Assembly (NCBI RefSeq): GCF_021026315.1
Contig: NZ_JAJNCX010000009.1
Coordinates: 153,141-217,140 of the forward strand
DNA: 64,000 nt
Direction: 5' to 3'
From: Rhizobium sp. C4
GTDB taxonomy: Bacteria; Pseudomonadota; Alphaproteobacteria; Rhizobiales; Rhizobiaceae
Positions 26,107 to 34,694 of the stretch are shown here, piece after piece. Numbering within the stretch: the first letter of the stretch is position 1; each line of letters starts with the position of its first letter. The notes under the pieces are model-generated. The model ran no database searches, had not been told where the DNA came from, and worked only from the letters and a program-made list of their open reading frames with translations. A program made the position numbers and the translations under genes.

Positions 26107-27026
26107 GCATGGCCTCCCGTCACGATCGAATAGATGTCCTTCGGCGTCAGCACGAGGTCGATGGCAAGGCGCATGCCGACGGCGAGCACGAGGAGCGCCA
26201 GGAGCGCGCGCAGCTGTTCGGCGCGGAGCCTCTGGCCGACGCGTACACCATATTGCGCGCCCACCACACCGGCGATCATCAATTGCAGGGCGAGAATGAT
26301 GTCGACCGTGTGGTTCAGCGTTGCCTGGATCATCGTCGTATAGGCGGTGACGAAAACGATCTGGAACAGCGAAGTCCCGATGACGACGCCGGTCGGCACG
26401 CGCAGGAAATAGATCATGGCCGGAACCATGATGAAGCCGCCGCCGATCCCCATGACGGATGTCAGGATCCCGAGCAGGAAGCCGATGGCGATCACGGGAA
26501 GCACGCTCAGATAGATCTTCGACTTCTTGAACCGCATCTTGAAGGGCAGGCGGTGCACCCAGTTGTGCTGGCCGGGCCGGTTGAGCGAGACCGCCTTGTT
26601 CTTGGCAATGCGGCGCAGCGCCCGCAGGCTCTCGATCAGCATCAGCGAGCCGACCGTGCCGAGAAGCAGAACATAGGCGAGCGAAATGAACAGGTCGAGC
26701 AGGCCGAGGCTGCGCAAGAGCGCGAAGACCCCGATGCCGGCGGTCGACCCGGCCAGACCACTGACCAGCAGCAATGAGCCGAGCTTCATGTCGAGTGTGC
26801 CGCGCCGGAAATGACTGATCGCGCCGGACACGGAGGAGGCGACGACGAGGCAGGCGCCCGTGGCAACGGCAATCGCCGGCGGCACATTGTAGAAAATCAG
26901 GAGCGGCGTGATGAGAAAGCCGCCACCGACACCGAACATGCCGGAAAGAAAGCCAACGGCCGCACCCATCCCGAGAATGACCAGGATGTTCACCGACATT
27001 TCGGCGATGGGCAGGTAGATCGTCAC
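26103..27026 (-). CDS. TauE/SafE family anion exporter
   Basis: The 307-aa inner-membrane protein has about eight helices in two repeats; each repeat starts with a glycine-rich motif (GFLSGMFGVGGGFLITPLL and GILTSVMGIGGGFIMVPAM). The family exports sulfite, sulfoacetate or related organosulfur anions. The first methionine precedes a helix; a later one at MSVNILVI is a possible start. It is first in a two-gene unit with TIGR02186. Confidence 0.92.
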   Translation of the reverse strand: MTIYLPIAEMSVNILVILGMGAAVGFLSGMFGVGGGFLITPLLIFYNVPPAIAVATGACLVVASSVSGAISHFRRGTLDMKLGSLLLVSGLAGSTAGIGVFALLRSLGLLDLFISLAYVLLLGTVGSLMLIESLRALRRIAKNKAVSLNRPGQHNWVHRLPFKMRFKKSKIYLSVLPVIAIGFLLGILTSVMGIGGGFIMVPAMIYFLRVPTGVVIGTSLFQIVFVTAYTTMIQATLNHTVDIILALQLMIAGVVGAQYGVRVGQRLRAEQLRALLALLVLAVGMRLAIDLVLTPKDIYSIVTGGHA

Positions 27027-27132
27027 CGATGGGCCTCGGACTTCAACTCATAGTGCGGCTGGGGGACCATCAATAACCTGTCTCCCGTGAACATTTCATT
27101 TCTTGCGCTGGTTGGGCGGGTGCCGATGCCCC

Positions 27133-27175
27133 AAAAAACATTGACACCCTTGCGCCGGGGGCGAAGGGTGTCAAT
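27133..27175 (-). terminator. podJ transcription terminator
   Basis: A perfect 12-bp stem (ATTGACACCCTT, 27140-27151, with 27164-27175) is followed on the minus strand by six Ts (27138-27133). It lies 40 nt after the podJ stop. Confidence 0.88.
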
Positions 27176-27215
27176 TCATTCCGCTACAATTGGGGCAGGG
27201 CGCGCAAATTCAGCA

Positions 27216-30200
27216 TCATTTGCTGCGCGCGATCAGCTCCTTGACGAGCGCATCGTTGATCTCGCCCGTCGGCTGCTGGCCGACGGAGGACTGGAACTGC
27301 TTGATCGCGGCAACCGTCTTGCCACCCATCACGCCATCCGGACGGCCGACGTCAAAGCCATTCTTGTTCAGCATGGCCTGGATGTAGGTGATCGCCTTCT
27401 TCATGTCGACGCTGTTGGTCTTCTGGGCCTTGCCGGCCCAGGCGTCGGGAAGGATCGTGGCGTTCGCCTTGTCGTCCGTGGTCGCGGGCTTCCAGCCGTC
27501 GACTTCGGCCTTCGCCTTGGTCAGCTGGTCGGCGGAGAGAACCTTGCCCACTTCGTCGCGCTTCTGGGCCGCATCGACGTCGCCGTCCTTGGCGGCAATG
27601 CCGAACCACTTGTAGGACTGCACGAGATCCTGCGTCACACCGCTGCCCTTTGCGTAAAGGATCGCGAGGTTGAACTGGCTGTCACGCACGCCGTGGTTTG
27701 CGGCTTCCGTGAACCACTTGCCGGCAGAGGTGAAGTCCTGCGAGCCAAGGCTGCCGGTGGCGTAGAGCACGGCGAGGTTATGCATGGCGCTGATATTGCC
27801 GGCCTTTGCCGCGGTCGTATAATGCTCGACGGCCTTGGCCGGATCGATGCCGACGCCGACGCCCTTTTCATAGAGGCTGCCAAGACGATATTCCGCCGGC
27901 GCGAAGCCGAGAGAGGCAGCCTTGGTGTACCAGGCGACGGACATGGCCGGGTTTGCGGCAACGCCGCGGCCATCGAAGATTCGGTTGCCGATTTCGTAGA
28001 TCGCAAGTGCGTCGCCACCATTGGCGGCATCCACCAGCGCCTGCGGCTCGATGCCGGTGGGTACGGCAAGCGCGCCTGCAGCAGGCGTCGTGGCAGCCGG
28101 TGCGGCGCTTGCCGGCGGCGTCACCGTCGCAGCAGCCTGCGTCTCGGGCTTGACCTCGGTTGCCGGAGCGGCAGTGTCAGCCGGAGCCGTCTGTGCCGGG
28201 GCTGCAGCCGTGGAAGCAGATGCCTCAGGCTTGGCGGCCTGCGGTGCAGCGGCTGGCTCGCTTACGGTGGCAGCGGGCGTCGCGGCAGCGGCATTCGCCG
28301 GCGGTGCCGTCACGTCGCTTGCAGCGGGAGCTTCTGCCTTTGCATCTGCGGCAGCCTTGTCGGCGAGAGCCTGATCGGCCGCGGCCTTGTCTGCAGCGAG
28401 CTTCTCGGCGGCTGCCTTTTCGTCAGCGGCAGCATCAGCAGACGGTGTCGGCTGCGTGACGGCTGCGGGCTGGGCCTGCGGCGCGTTCGGCGAGCTGAAC
28501 ATCGTGTTGGCCAGCGGCCAGGACATCACGGCGAGCAGCACGAGACCCGTGCCAAGAAGCAGCGGCCGGCGATACTTGCCGATGACGCTGACCGAGGCCT
28601 CAGCCTCGTCGTCGTTCCTTTCAATCGGGCGAACCTCGGCGGCGGCAGCCTGTGCAGCGCGGCGGGCAACGGCGATATAGTCGCTGTTGTCGTCTTCGCG
28701 AGCCGTCAGGCCGTCCTTCTTGACCGGCTTGCCATCCTGTACCGCACGAACCTTTTCGAGTATCTGGCGGATGTCCGGCGCACCGGAGCCGGGCTCCAGC
28801 AGCTGGTTGGCAAGATCCGGGCTGATGTCGTCAGCGGCGTCGATGGCCGGAGCTGCATCCAGCGTGCGGCGCGGCTCTTCGGCCTTCTGGTCCTGACCGT
28901 TCTTGCGGAAGCGATTGCCGATCGAGGAAAGGAAGCCCTTCAGCGGCTTCTCGCCGCCATCGCGGGTCGTGGTGTTGTCAATCGAGAAATCGTCGTCGAA
29001 CAGGTCGTCGTCGAAATCGCTGCTGAACATTTCCGTGTCCGTGCCGGTGCGCAGGCGCGGGCGGCTCGAAACGGCAGCGGCAGCCTTGGAGGCGGCCGGA
29101 GCTGCGGCAGCTTCGGTCGATGCACCCAGCTTGTCGAGGCGATCGGCAATCTGCATCAGCGTCTGCTGCAGCGTCTCGAAGGTCTGCTGATTGCGGGCTT
29201 CACCCGAACGCGTCAGTGCTTCCAGCGCGTGGAGATCGGAGGCGAGGTCCGAGATCGTCGAGATGTCGGCCTGCGGCATGCTCGTGCTGCTCGGCTGGCC
29301 GGCGAAGTTACGGACATAGGCTTCCAGCGCCGTCTCGGCGGCCTGGCGGGCGGCCTCGACAATATATTCGTCGTTCGTCGACATGTAGTCTTCGAGCGCC
29401 GACATGCGGCTGGTCATCTGCGCGGTGTTGATGTCTTCGGCAACGCGCGGTTCGCTCAGCAGCTTGGTGAGAGCCGCGATCTGCTCCTCCAGCGCACCGA
29501 GATCGGCGGCCGGATTGCCCTTGGCGGCGACATTGCCGTCAATGCGGGCGGCAATGTCGTTCATGCGCTCTTCGAGCCAGGTGAGGATTTCCTCGCTGAG
29601 GCCGCCGGATGCGCCGATGCCATCGAGGTTGTCGATGCGGTTGACGAGGTCGTCGAACCGGTTGACGAGGTCGCTGCTGACGGTGCCGCGCGCCATGTCG
29701 TCGATCTTGCGCGAAATGTCGGAGACGATGGCCGTGAGGTCTTCGCCGGCCGGTGTAGCACCACCCTGGGCGAGAAGCGCTGCCAGTTCGTCGAAGCGGC
29801 GGTCGAGATGTTCGGTGGCCTGCAGCTTGGCAAGCTCTTCCATCCTGGCGGCAAGCCCTTCGATGCGCTCGGCGACAATATTGTCGTGCGCCGGCAGGTT
29901 GACGGCGTCGATCTCCTGGATGAGCTGCGCAATGCGCGCCTCGAGCGAGCCGAAGCCGGCATCGCCGGAAGAAAGCTCGGCGGTCGCCTGCGCATTGGCT
30001 TCAATGGCGGCCACGACGTCGGCAAGCCGTTCGTCCAGCGTGTGCATCTGGCTGTTCATGTCGCGGTCGGCATTCGACATCTGCGCCACCAGCATCTCGA
30101 TGGCATCGGCAAGGCTGCCGATCTTGACGTCGAGGCTTTGTGTCTGCGACCGCTTGTCGGCCTCTGCCATTTCCTGGCGGAGCGCGTCGAAATGCTCGAT

Positions 30201-30893
30201 GATGACGGCCAGATCGTCCTGGCGTGCCATGCCGTTGACCATTGCGCGGATCGAGTCGAGCTCGCTGCGCATGCTGTTGGTCACGGCGTTCTCGGTGGCC
30301 TCACCGATATATTCCATGCCTTCGGCAAGCCGCTGCAGGTCGGCGTAGAGATCCTGCGGATAACCGTTTTCGGCGACGGATGCGCCGATTTCCTTGACCT
30401 CGTTGCGCAGGCTGGCGATTTCCTGCGCGAAGCTGGCAGCCAGATCCTGTTTCAGGTCGTGGCGCAGCTTGGCCAGCGCTTCGGAAATGTCGATCGCTGC
30501 GTGTTCGGCCGAAGGCTGGCGATACTCGCTTTGGCGGTAATCGCTGGCCCTGTATTCGCTCGGACGCAGATCGCTGCTGCGCGGCGCGCTGATGGCGGCG
30601 GATGCCGGAGCAGCCGGGGAACGGAGGCGCTCACGGATCTGGTCGGCCAGCGAAAGATTGGCGGCTGCCGGCGGTGGCGGACGATTGCGCGACAGAAGCT
30701 TCTGCCGGTCGAGAATTTCCGAGATCTGCGAGGAACGCGCCAGACGGCCGGCATCATCGGGCCGCGGTGCGCGAAGCAGCGAACCGCGCGCTTCCTCCAC
30801 CCGGCTTGTGGCCGTCTCGGTCAAAGGTGCTGCCGGCGCGCTCGAGGCGCGGTCTCCCTGACGAGGCGTATCAGATTTTGATCTGTTCATCAT
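27216..30893 (-). CDS. podJ: Polar organising protein PodJ
   Basis: About 1225 aa. The order of parts is that of PodJ: a low-complexity cytoplasmic N-terminus, long coiled coils over most of residues 130-600, an acidic stretch, one transmembrane helix (about 773-793, LLLGTGLVLLAVMSWPLA) and an Ala/Pro-rich periplasmic linker. Sel1 repeats (for example ALAIYEIGNRIFDGRGVAAN and AMHNLAVLYATGSLGSQD) and a C-terminal peptidoglycan-binding domain (GFDVGRPDGVMGGKTVAAIK) follow. In Caulobacter and Agrobacterium PodJ marks a cell pole and directs division proteins. The start is ATG 30893 or 30890 (GAGTGGA upstream). A CtrA box and a GANTC site lie upstream. Confidence 0.9.
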   Translation of the reverse strand: MMNRSKSDTPRQGDRASSAPAAPLTETATSRVEEARGSLLRAPRPDDAGRLARSSQISEILDRQKLLSRNRPPPPAAANLSLADQIRERLRSPAAPASAAISAPRSSDLRPSEYRASDYRQSEYRQPSAEHAAIDISEALAKLRHDLKQDLAASFAQEIASLRNEVKEIGASVAENGYPQDLYADLQRLAEGMEYIGEATENAVTNSMRSELDSIRAMVNGMARQDDLAVIIEHFDALRQEMAEADKRSQTQSLDVKIGSLADAIEMLVAQMSNADRDMNSQMHTLDERLADVVAAIEANAQATAELSSGDAGFGSLEARIAQLIQEIDAVNLPAHDNIVAERIEGLAARMEELAKLQATEHLDRRFDELAALLAQGGATPAGEDLTAIVSDISRKIDDMARGTVSSDLVNRFDDLVNRIDNLDGIGASGGLSEEILTWLEERMNDIAARIDGNVAAKGNPAADLGALEEQIAALTKLLSEPRVAEDINTAQMTSRMSALEDYMSTNDEYIVEAARQAAETALEAYVRNFAGQPSSTSMPQADISTISDLASDLHALEALTRSGEARNQQTFETLQQTLMQIADRLDKLGASTEAAAAPAASKAAAAVSSRPRLRTGTDTEMFSSDFDDDLFDDDFSIDNTTTRDGGEKPLKGFLSSIGNRFRKNGQDQKAEEPRRTLDAAPAIDAADDISPDLANQLLEPGSGAPDIRQILEKVRAVQDGKPVKKDGLTAREDDNSDYIAVARRAAQAAAAEVRPIERNDDEAEASVSVIGKYRRPLLLGTGLVLLAVMSWPLANTMFSSPNAPQAQPAAVTQPTPSADAAADEKAAAEKLAADKAAADQALADKAAADAKAEAPAASDVTAPPANAAAATPAATVSEPAAAPQAAKPEASASTAAAPAQTAPADTAAPATEVKPETQAAATVTPPASAAPAATTPAAGALAVPTGIEPQALVDAANGGDALAIYEIGNRIFDGRGVAANPAMSVAWYTKAASLGFAPAEYRLGSLYEKGVGVGIDPAKAVEHYTTAAKAGNISAMHNLAVLYATGSLGSQDFTSAGKWFTEAANHGVRDSQFNLAILYAKGSGVTQDLVQSYKWFGIAAKDGDVDAAQKRDEVGKVLSADQLTKAKAEVDGWKPATTDDKANATILPDAWAGKAQKTNSVDMKKAITYIQAMLNKNGFDVGRPDGVMGGKTVAAIKQFQSSVGQQPTGEINDALVKELIARSK

Positions 30894-31060
30894 TCCACTC
30901 GCTTCAATTGCGTCTGGCGTTGATCCACTTCGGACGCGGGAAATCTCCCCGCCGCGCCCGTCATGGCGAAACTGCGGATGTTCCCGGCTACGAAAGACCT
31001 TAAAAATCCCGGATCGGCGCAAATCACCTGCATGAGATGATTACATTTGATGAGGCCGCG

Positions 31061-31115
31061 TTAACAGCCCGTTAACCGATGTCCAAAGATTAAAATCTTA
31101 CTTTTGCGCAGAATC
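31061..31115. promoter_or_regulatory. podJ: CtrA box and CcrM (GANTC) site upstream of podJ
   Basis: TTAA-N7-TTAAC (31061-31076) matches the full CtrA recognition site. GAATC at 31111-31115 is a CcrM methylation/GcrA site. Both lie 170-220 nt before podJ, a gene under cell-cycle control in Caulobacter. The strand that responds is not certain because the fatty-acid operon diverges from the same interval. Confidence 0.6.
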
Positions 31116-31192
31116 ACCCTCGATAATTCGTTAACCATTTGCCTTGACGAGACTTGCGGCAAGCTGGAGCCGCAAAATTTTCGGCGCGTTCG

Positions 31193-31220
31193 ATTTTGAC
31201 GTTTACGCAAACGTCAAAAT
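31193..31220. promoter_or_regulatory. Palindromic operator of the fatty-acid oxidation operon
   Basis: ATTTTGACGTTT (31193-31204), a 4-nt centre and AAACGTCAAAAT (31209-31220) form a perfect 12+12 inverted repeat. It contains a -35-like TTGACG (31196-31201) and sits 50 nt before the acyl-CoA dehydrogenase start. The TTGACGTTTACG half resembles operators of MerR/TetR regulators of acyl-CoA catabolism; the regulator is not in the window. Confidence 0.65.
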
Positions 31221-31269
31221 TTTGTATGAGAATGGCAACGACGACCCAATGGAAGGCGAGGAGACTGCC

Positions 31270-33066
31270 ATGCCCGTGTTCAAAGCCCCCGTACAAGACA
31301 CCCTTTTCGTGCTCAACGATGTCCTCGGCATCGAGCGCTACGCCAACATGCCCGGCTTTGCCGACGTTGGCCCCGATCTTCTGGAGGCGATCACCGCCGA
31401 AGCCGCCAAGGTTGCCGAGGAAGTCATGTTCCCGGTCAACCTGTCCGGTGACCAGGAAGGATGCGTTCGCAACGATGACGCGAGTGTGAAGGCGCCGAAG
31501 GGTTTCAAGGAAGCTTTCGACCAATATTGTCAGGGCGGTTGGCTCGGTCTCTCCATGCCGGAGGAATTCGGTGGCCAGGGCCTGCCCTACACCCTGCACA
31601 GTGCCGTTTCCGAATATCTCATCTCCGCCAACATGGCACTGATGATGTATCCGGGCCTGACGCAGGGCGCGATTGCCGCCATCCTCGAGCACGGCTCGGA
31701 TGCGCAGAAGCAGACCTATGTACCGAACATGGTTGCCGGCACGTGGACCGGCACGATGAACCTCACCGAGCCCCATTGCGGCACCGACCTTGGCCTGCTC
31801 CGCACCAAGGCAGTTCCGCAGGCTGACGGGTCCTACAAGCTCTCCGGCCAGAAAATCTTCATCTCCGCCGGCGAACACGACATGTCGGAGAACATCATCC
31901 ATCTGGTTCTCGCCCGCATCGAGGGCGCGCCGGAAGGCACGAAGGGCATTTCGCTCTTCATCGTGCCGAAGTTCATGGTCAAGGAAGACGGTTCGCTCGG
32001 TGCCCGCAACGGCGTAGCCTGCGGTGCGCTCGAACACAAGATGGGCATTCACGGCAACGCCACCTGCGTCATGAACTATGACGACGCGACCGGCTACCTG
32101 ATCGGTGCGGAGAACAAGGGCCTCGCCGCCATGTTCGTCATGATGAACGAAGCCCGGCTCGGCGTCGGCCTTCAGGGCCTGTCCATGGGTGAGATCGCCT
32201 ATCAGAATGCCGCGCAATATGCCCGCGACCGCATCCAGGGCCGTTCGCTTTCCGGCCCGAAGGCGCCGAACCTCAAGGCAGACCCGATCATCGTGCATCC
32301 GGATATCCGCCGTGCGCTGATGACCATTCGCGCCTTCAACGAAGGCGGCCGCGCCTTCGCGCTGTGGACCGCGCTGCAGTCCGACATCGCGCATCGCTCG
32401 GATGACGCCAAGGCTCGCGAAACCGCCTCCGATCTGCTCGGCCTGATGACGCCGATCCTCAAGGGCGTGATGACCGACAAGGGCTTCGACCACGCCGTCA
32501 TGGCGCAGCAGGTCTTCGGTGGCCATGGCTATATCGAAGAATGGGGCATGAGCCAGTATGTCCGTGACGCCCGAATCGCCATGATCTATGAAGGCGCGAA
32601 CGGCATCCAGGCGCTTGACCTCGTCGGCCGCAAGCTGCCGGCCAACGGCGGCCGTGCTGTCATGGCGCTGTTCAACGAGATCGGCGCATTCTGCGAGGAA
32701 AACCGCTCCAACGAAGCGCTCTCCGGCTTCACCAAGGCGCTGAAGAAGGGCCTCAACGACCTTCAGGCGTCCACCATGTGGTTCATGCAGAACGCCATGG
32801 CCAAGCCCGACAATGCCGGCGCGGGTTCCTATGACTACATGCACATGTTCGGCGTCGTCGTCATCGGCTACATGTGGGCGAAGATGGCAAAGGTCGCTCA
32901 GGAAGAGCTTGCCGCTGGCAATTCTTCGCGCGAAGACTACCTTAAGAACAAGCTGATCACGGCGCGCTTCTACATGGACAAGGTCATGCCGGAAACGGCG
33001 CTGCGCAAGACCCGCATCGAGACCGGCGCAGACACGATGATGGAACTGGCCGCCGAGGCGTTCTGA
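31270..33066 (+). CDS. Acyl-CoA dehydrogenase (long form with C-terminal domain)
   Basis: The 598-aa flavoenzyme forms the 2,3 double bond of acyl-CoA, the first step of beta-oxidation. It has the N-terminal helix domain with PEEFGGQGLP, FAD-site TGTMNLTEPHCGTDLG, and IYEGANGIQALDLVGRKL with the catalytic-base glutamate region. A C-terminal extension of about 130 residues is typical of the subgroup that includes DmdC. The ATG at 31270 has an AGGCGAGGAG site; the longer frame from 31144 crosses the operator. It heads an operon with thiolase and a FadJ-type enzyme. Substrate length is not predictable. Confidence 0.92.
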   Translation: MPVFKAPVQDTLFVLNDVLGIERYANMPGFADVGPDLLEAITAEAAKVAEEVMFPVNLSGDQEGCVRNDDASVKAPKGFKEAFDQYCQGGWLGLSMPEEFGGQGLPYTLHSAVSEYLISANMALMMYPGLTQGAIAAILEHGSDAQKQTYVPNMVAGTWTGTMNLTEPHCGTDLGLLRTKAVPQADGSYKLSGQKIFISAGEHDMSENIIHLVLARIEGAPEGTKGISLFIVPKFMVKEDGSLGARNGVACGALEHKMGIHGNATCVMNYDDATGYLIGAENKGLAAMFVMMNEARLGVGLQGLSMGEIAYQNAAQYARDRIQGRSLSGPKAPNLKADPIIVHPDIRRALMTIRAFNEGGRAFALWTALQSDIAHRSDDAKARETASDLLGLMTPILKGVMTDKGFDHAVMAQQVFGGHGYIEEWGMSQYVRDARIAMIYEGANGIQALDLVGRKLPANGGRAVMALFNEIGAFCEENRSNEALSGFTKALKKGLNDLQASTMWFMQNAMAKPDNAGAGSYDYMHMFGVVVIGYMWAKMAKVAQEELAAGNSSREDYLKNKLITARFYMDKVMPETALRKTRIETGADTMMELAAEAF

Positions 33067-33084
33067 GTTCTGTGAAGAAATGAG

Positions 33085-33110
33085 AGGCCCTTGAAGACAA
33101 GGGCCTTTCT
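33085..33110 (+). terminator. Intercistronic hairpin after acyl-CoA dehydrogenase
   Basis: AGGCCCTT (33085-33092) pairs with AAGGGCCT (33099-33106) around a 6-nt loop and is followed by TTCT. It may partly terminate or stabilise the upstream message within the operon. Confidence 0.5.
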
Positions 33111-33215
33111 GCATGTCGAGGAATGGCGGCGTACCCGCCAGCACATTTTTTCGCATTTCCCAAAGGAAAACCGCTTCGCACCTTTTCCTGGAAATGCACA
33201 AAGGGAGAAGACATC

Positions 33216-34424
33216 ATGACCGAAGCCTTTATCTATGACACCGTGCGCACGCCGCGCGGTCGCGGCAAGAAGGACGGCGCGCTGCACGAAGTGCCGACCC
33301 CCCGTCTCGCCGCGCTCACGCTGGAAGCCATCCGCGACCGCAATGGGCTGGACACGTCCACCGTCGACGACATCATCTTCGGCTGCGTTGACCCGGTCAT
33401 GGAAGCCGGCGCGGTCATTCCGCGTTCTGCCGCCTTTGAAGCAGGCTACGATTTCAAGGCGCCGGGCGTGCAGATCTCGCGCTTCTGTGCCTCCGGCCTC
33501 GATGCCGTGAACCTCGCCGCCTCCAAGATCGCCTTCGGTGCCGACGATATCGTCATTGCCGGCGGCGTCGAGAGCATGTCGCGCGTCGGCATGGGCATGG
33601 CCGGCGGTTCCTGGCCGGTCGATCCCTCCGTGGCCTTCCCCGGCTATTTCATGCCGCAGGGCGTGTCCGCCGACCTGATCGCCACCAAATACGGCTTCTC
33701 CCGCGAGGACGTCGACGCCTATGCCGTCGAGAGCCAGAAGCGCGCCGCCAATTCCTGGGAAAAGGGCTATTTCGACAAGTCCGTCATCGCCGTGAAGGAC
33801 ATCAACGGCCTGACGATCCTCGCCAAGGACGAGCATATGCGTCCCGACACGACGATGCAGTCGCTCGGCTCGCTGAACCCCTCCTTCCAGATGCCGGGCG
33901 AGATGGGCGGCTTTGAAGCTGTTGGCCTGCACGCGCATCCGGATGTCGAGCGCATCAACTACGTCCACCATGCCGGCAACTCCTCGGGCATCGTGGACGG
34001 CGCAGCCGCCGTACTGCTCGGCTCCAAGGCCGGCGGCGAGGCCATGGGCCTCAAGCCCCGCGCCCGCATCCGCGCCTTCGCCAATATCGGCTCGGAACCG
34101 GCGCTCATGTTGACCGGTCCGGTCGATGTCACCGAAAAGCTCCTGAAGCGTGCAGGCATGACGATCAACGATATCGATCTGTTCGAGCTGAACGAAGCCT
34201 TTGCCGCCGTCGTCCTGCGCTACATGCAGGCCTTCGACATTTCGCATGACAAGATCAACGTCACCGGCGGCGCGATTGCGCTCGGCCATCCGCTCGGTGC
34301 CACCGGCGCGATGATCCTTGGCCAGGCGCTGGACGAAATGGAACGCCGCGATCTGAACACCGCGCTCGTGACGCTTTGCATTGGTGCGGGCATGGGCACG
34401 GCCACGATCATCGAGCGCGTCTGA
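33216..34424 (+). CDS. fadA: Acetyl-CoA C-acyltransferase (thiolase)
   Basis: The 402-aa enzyme cleaves 3-ketoacyl-CoA in beta-oxidation. Catalytic features are the nucleophile cysteine in [14 protein letters not shown], histidine in [14 protein letters not shown] and the second cysteine in TLCIGAGMG. The start [17 protein letters not shown] at 33216 has a GGGAGA site; the frame from 33123 is an artefact. It lies 149 nt after the dehydrogenase and before the FadJ-type enzyme, so the three cover all beta-oxidation steps. Confidence 0.93.
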   Translation: MTEAFIYDTVRTPRGRGKKDGALHEVPTPRLAALTLEAIRDRNGLDTSTVDDIIFGCVDPVMEAGAVIPRSAAFEAGYDFKAPGVQISRFCASGLDAVNLAASKIAFGADDIVIAGGVESMSRVGMGMAGGSWPVDPSVAFPGYFMPQGVSADLIATKYGFSREDVDAYAVESQKRAANSWEKGYFDKSVIAVKDINGLTILAKDEHMRPDTTMQSLGSLNPSFQMPGEMGGFEAVGLHAHPDVERINYVHHAGNSSGIVDGAAAVLLGSKAGGEAMGLKPRARIRAFANIGSEPALMLTGPVDVTEKLLKRAGMTINDIDLFELNEAFAAVVLRYMQAFDISHDKINVTGGAIALGHPLGATGAMILGQALDEMERRDLNTALVTLCIGAGMGTATIIERV

Positions 34425-34450
34425 CTGCGAGAGGAATGAGGCCAGGACGG

Positions 34451-34648
34451 ATGCCCGACCTTTTCAACCAGGAACGCGAATTCGAGCAACAGGTGCGCGA
34501 CATGAGCAAGTCTCTTGAAGCCGCGATGGTTGCGAAAACCGCGAAGCAGGCTGCCTCTGAAAAGCGGTCTGCCATACTGGGTTGGGCAGTGACGCTCATC
34601 GTCATCGGCCTCGTGTTTTTGACATTCGTCTATCTTCGTGGCGTCTGA
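34451..34648 (+). CDS. Small single-pass membrane protein inside the fatty-acid operon
   Basis: The 65-aa product starts [20 protein letters not shown]. It has a charged helical N-terminus of about 40 residues and one C-terminal transmembrane helix ([20 protein letters not shown]) ending YLRGV. It lies 26 nt after thiolase and 46 nt before the FadJ-type gene. An in-frame ATG at 34436 is an alternative start. I know no function; membrane tethering of the oxidation enzymes is only a guess. Confidence 0.65.
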   Translation: MPDLFNQEREFEQQVRDMSKSLEAAMVAKTAKQAASEKRSAILGWAVTLIVIGLVFLTFVYLRGV

Positions 34649-34694
34649 TGCACGGAGAAGGGCTTCTGGATTTCGAAGGGAAGAGGATCCCATC

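Noticed and set aside
27087..30881. A 1264-codon open frame on the plus strand opposite podJ
   Set aside because: It is the antisense of the PodJ frame. Composition is Arg/Gly/Leu-rich with no domain, and the podJ frame has recognisable coiled coil, Sel1 and peptidoglycan-binding parts.
31114..33201. A 695-codon minus-strand frame opposite the acyl-CoA dehydrogenase
   Set aside because: Antisense shadow; the plus-strand gene has intact catalytic motifs.
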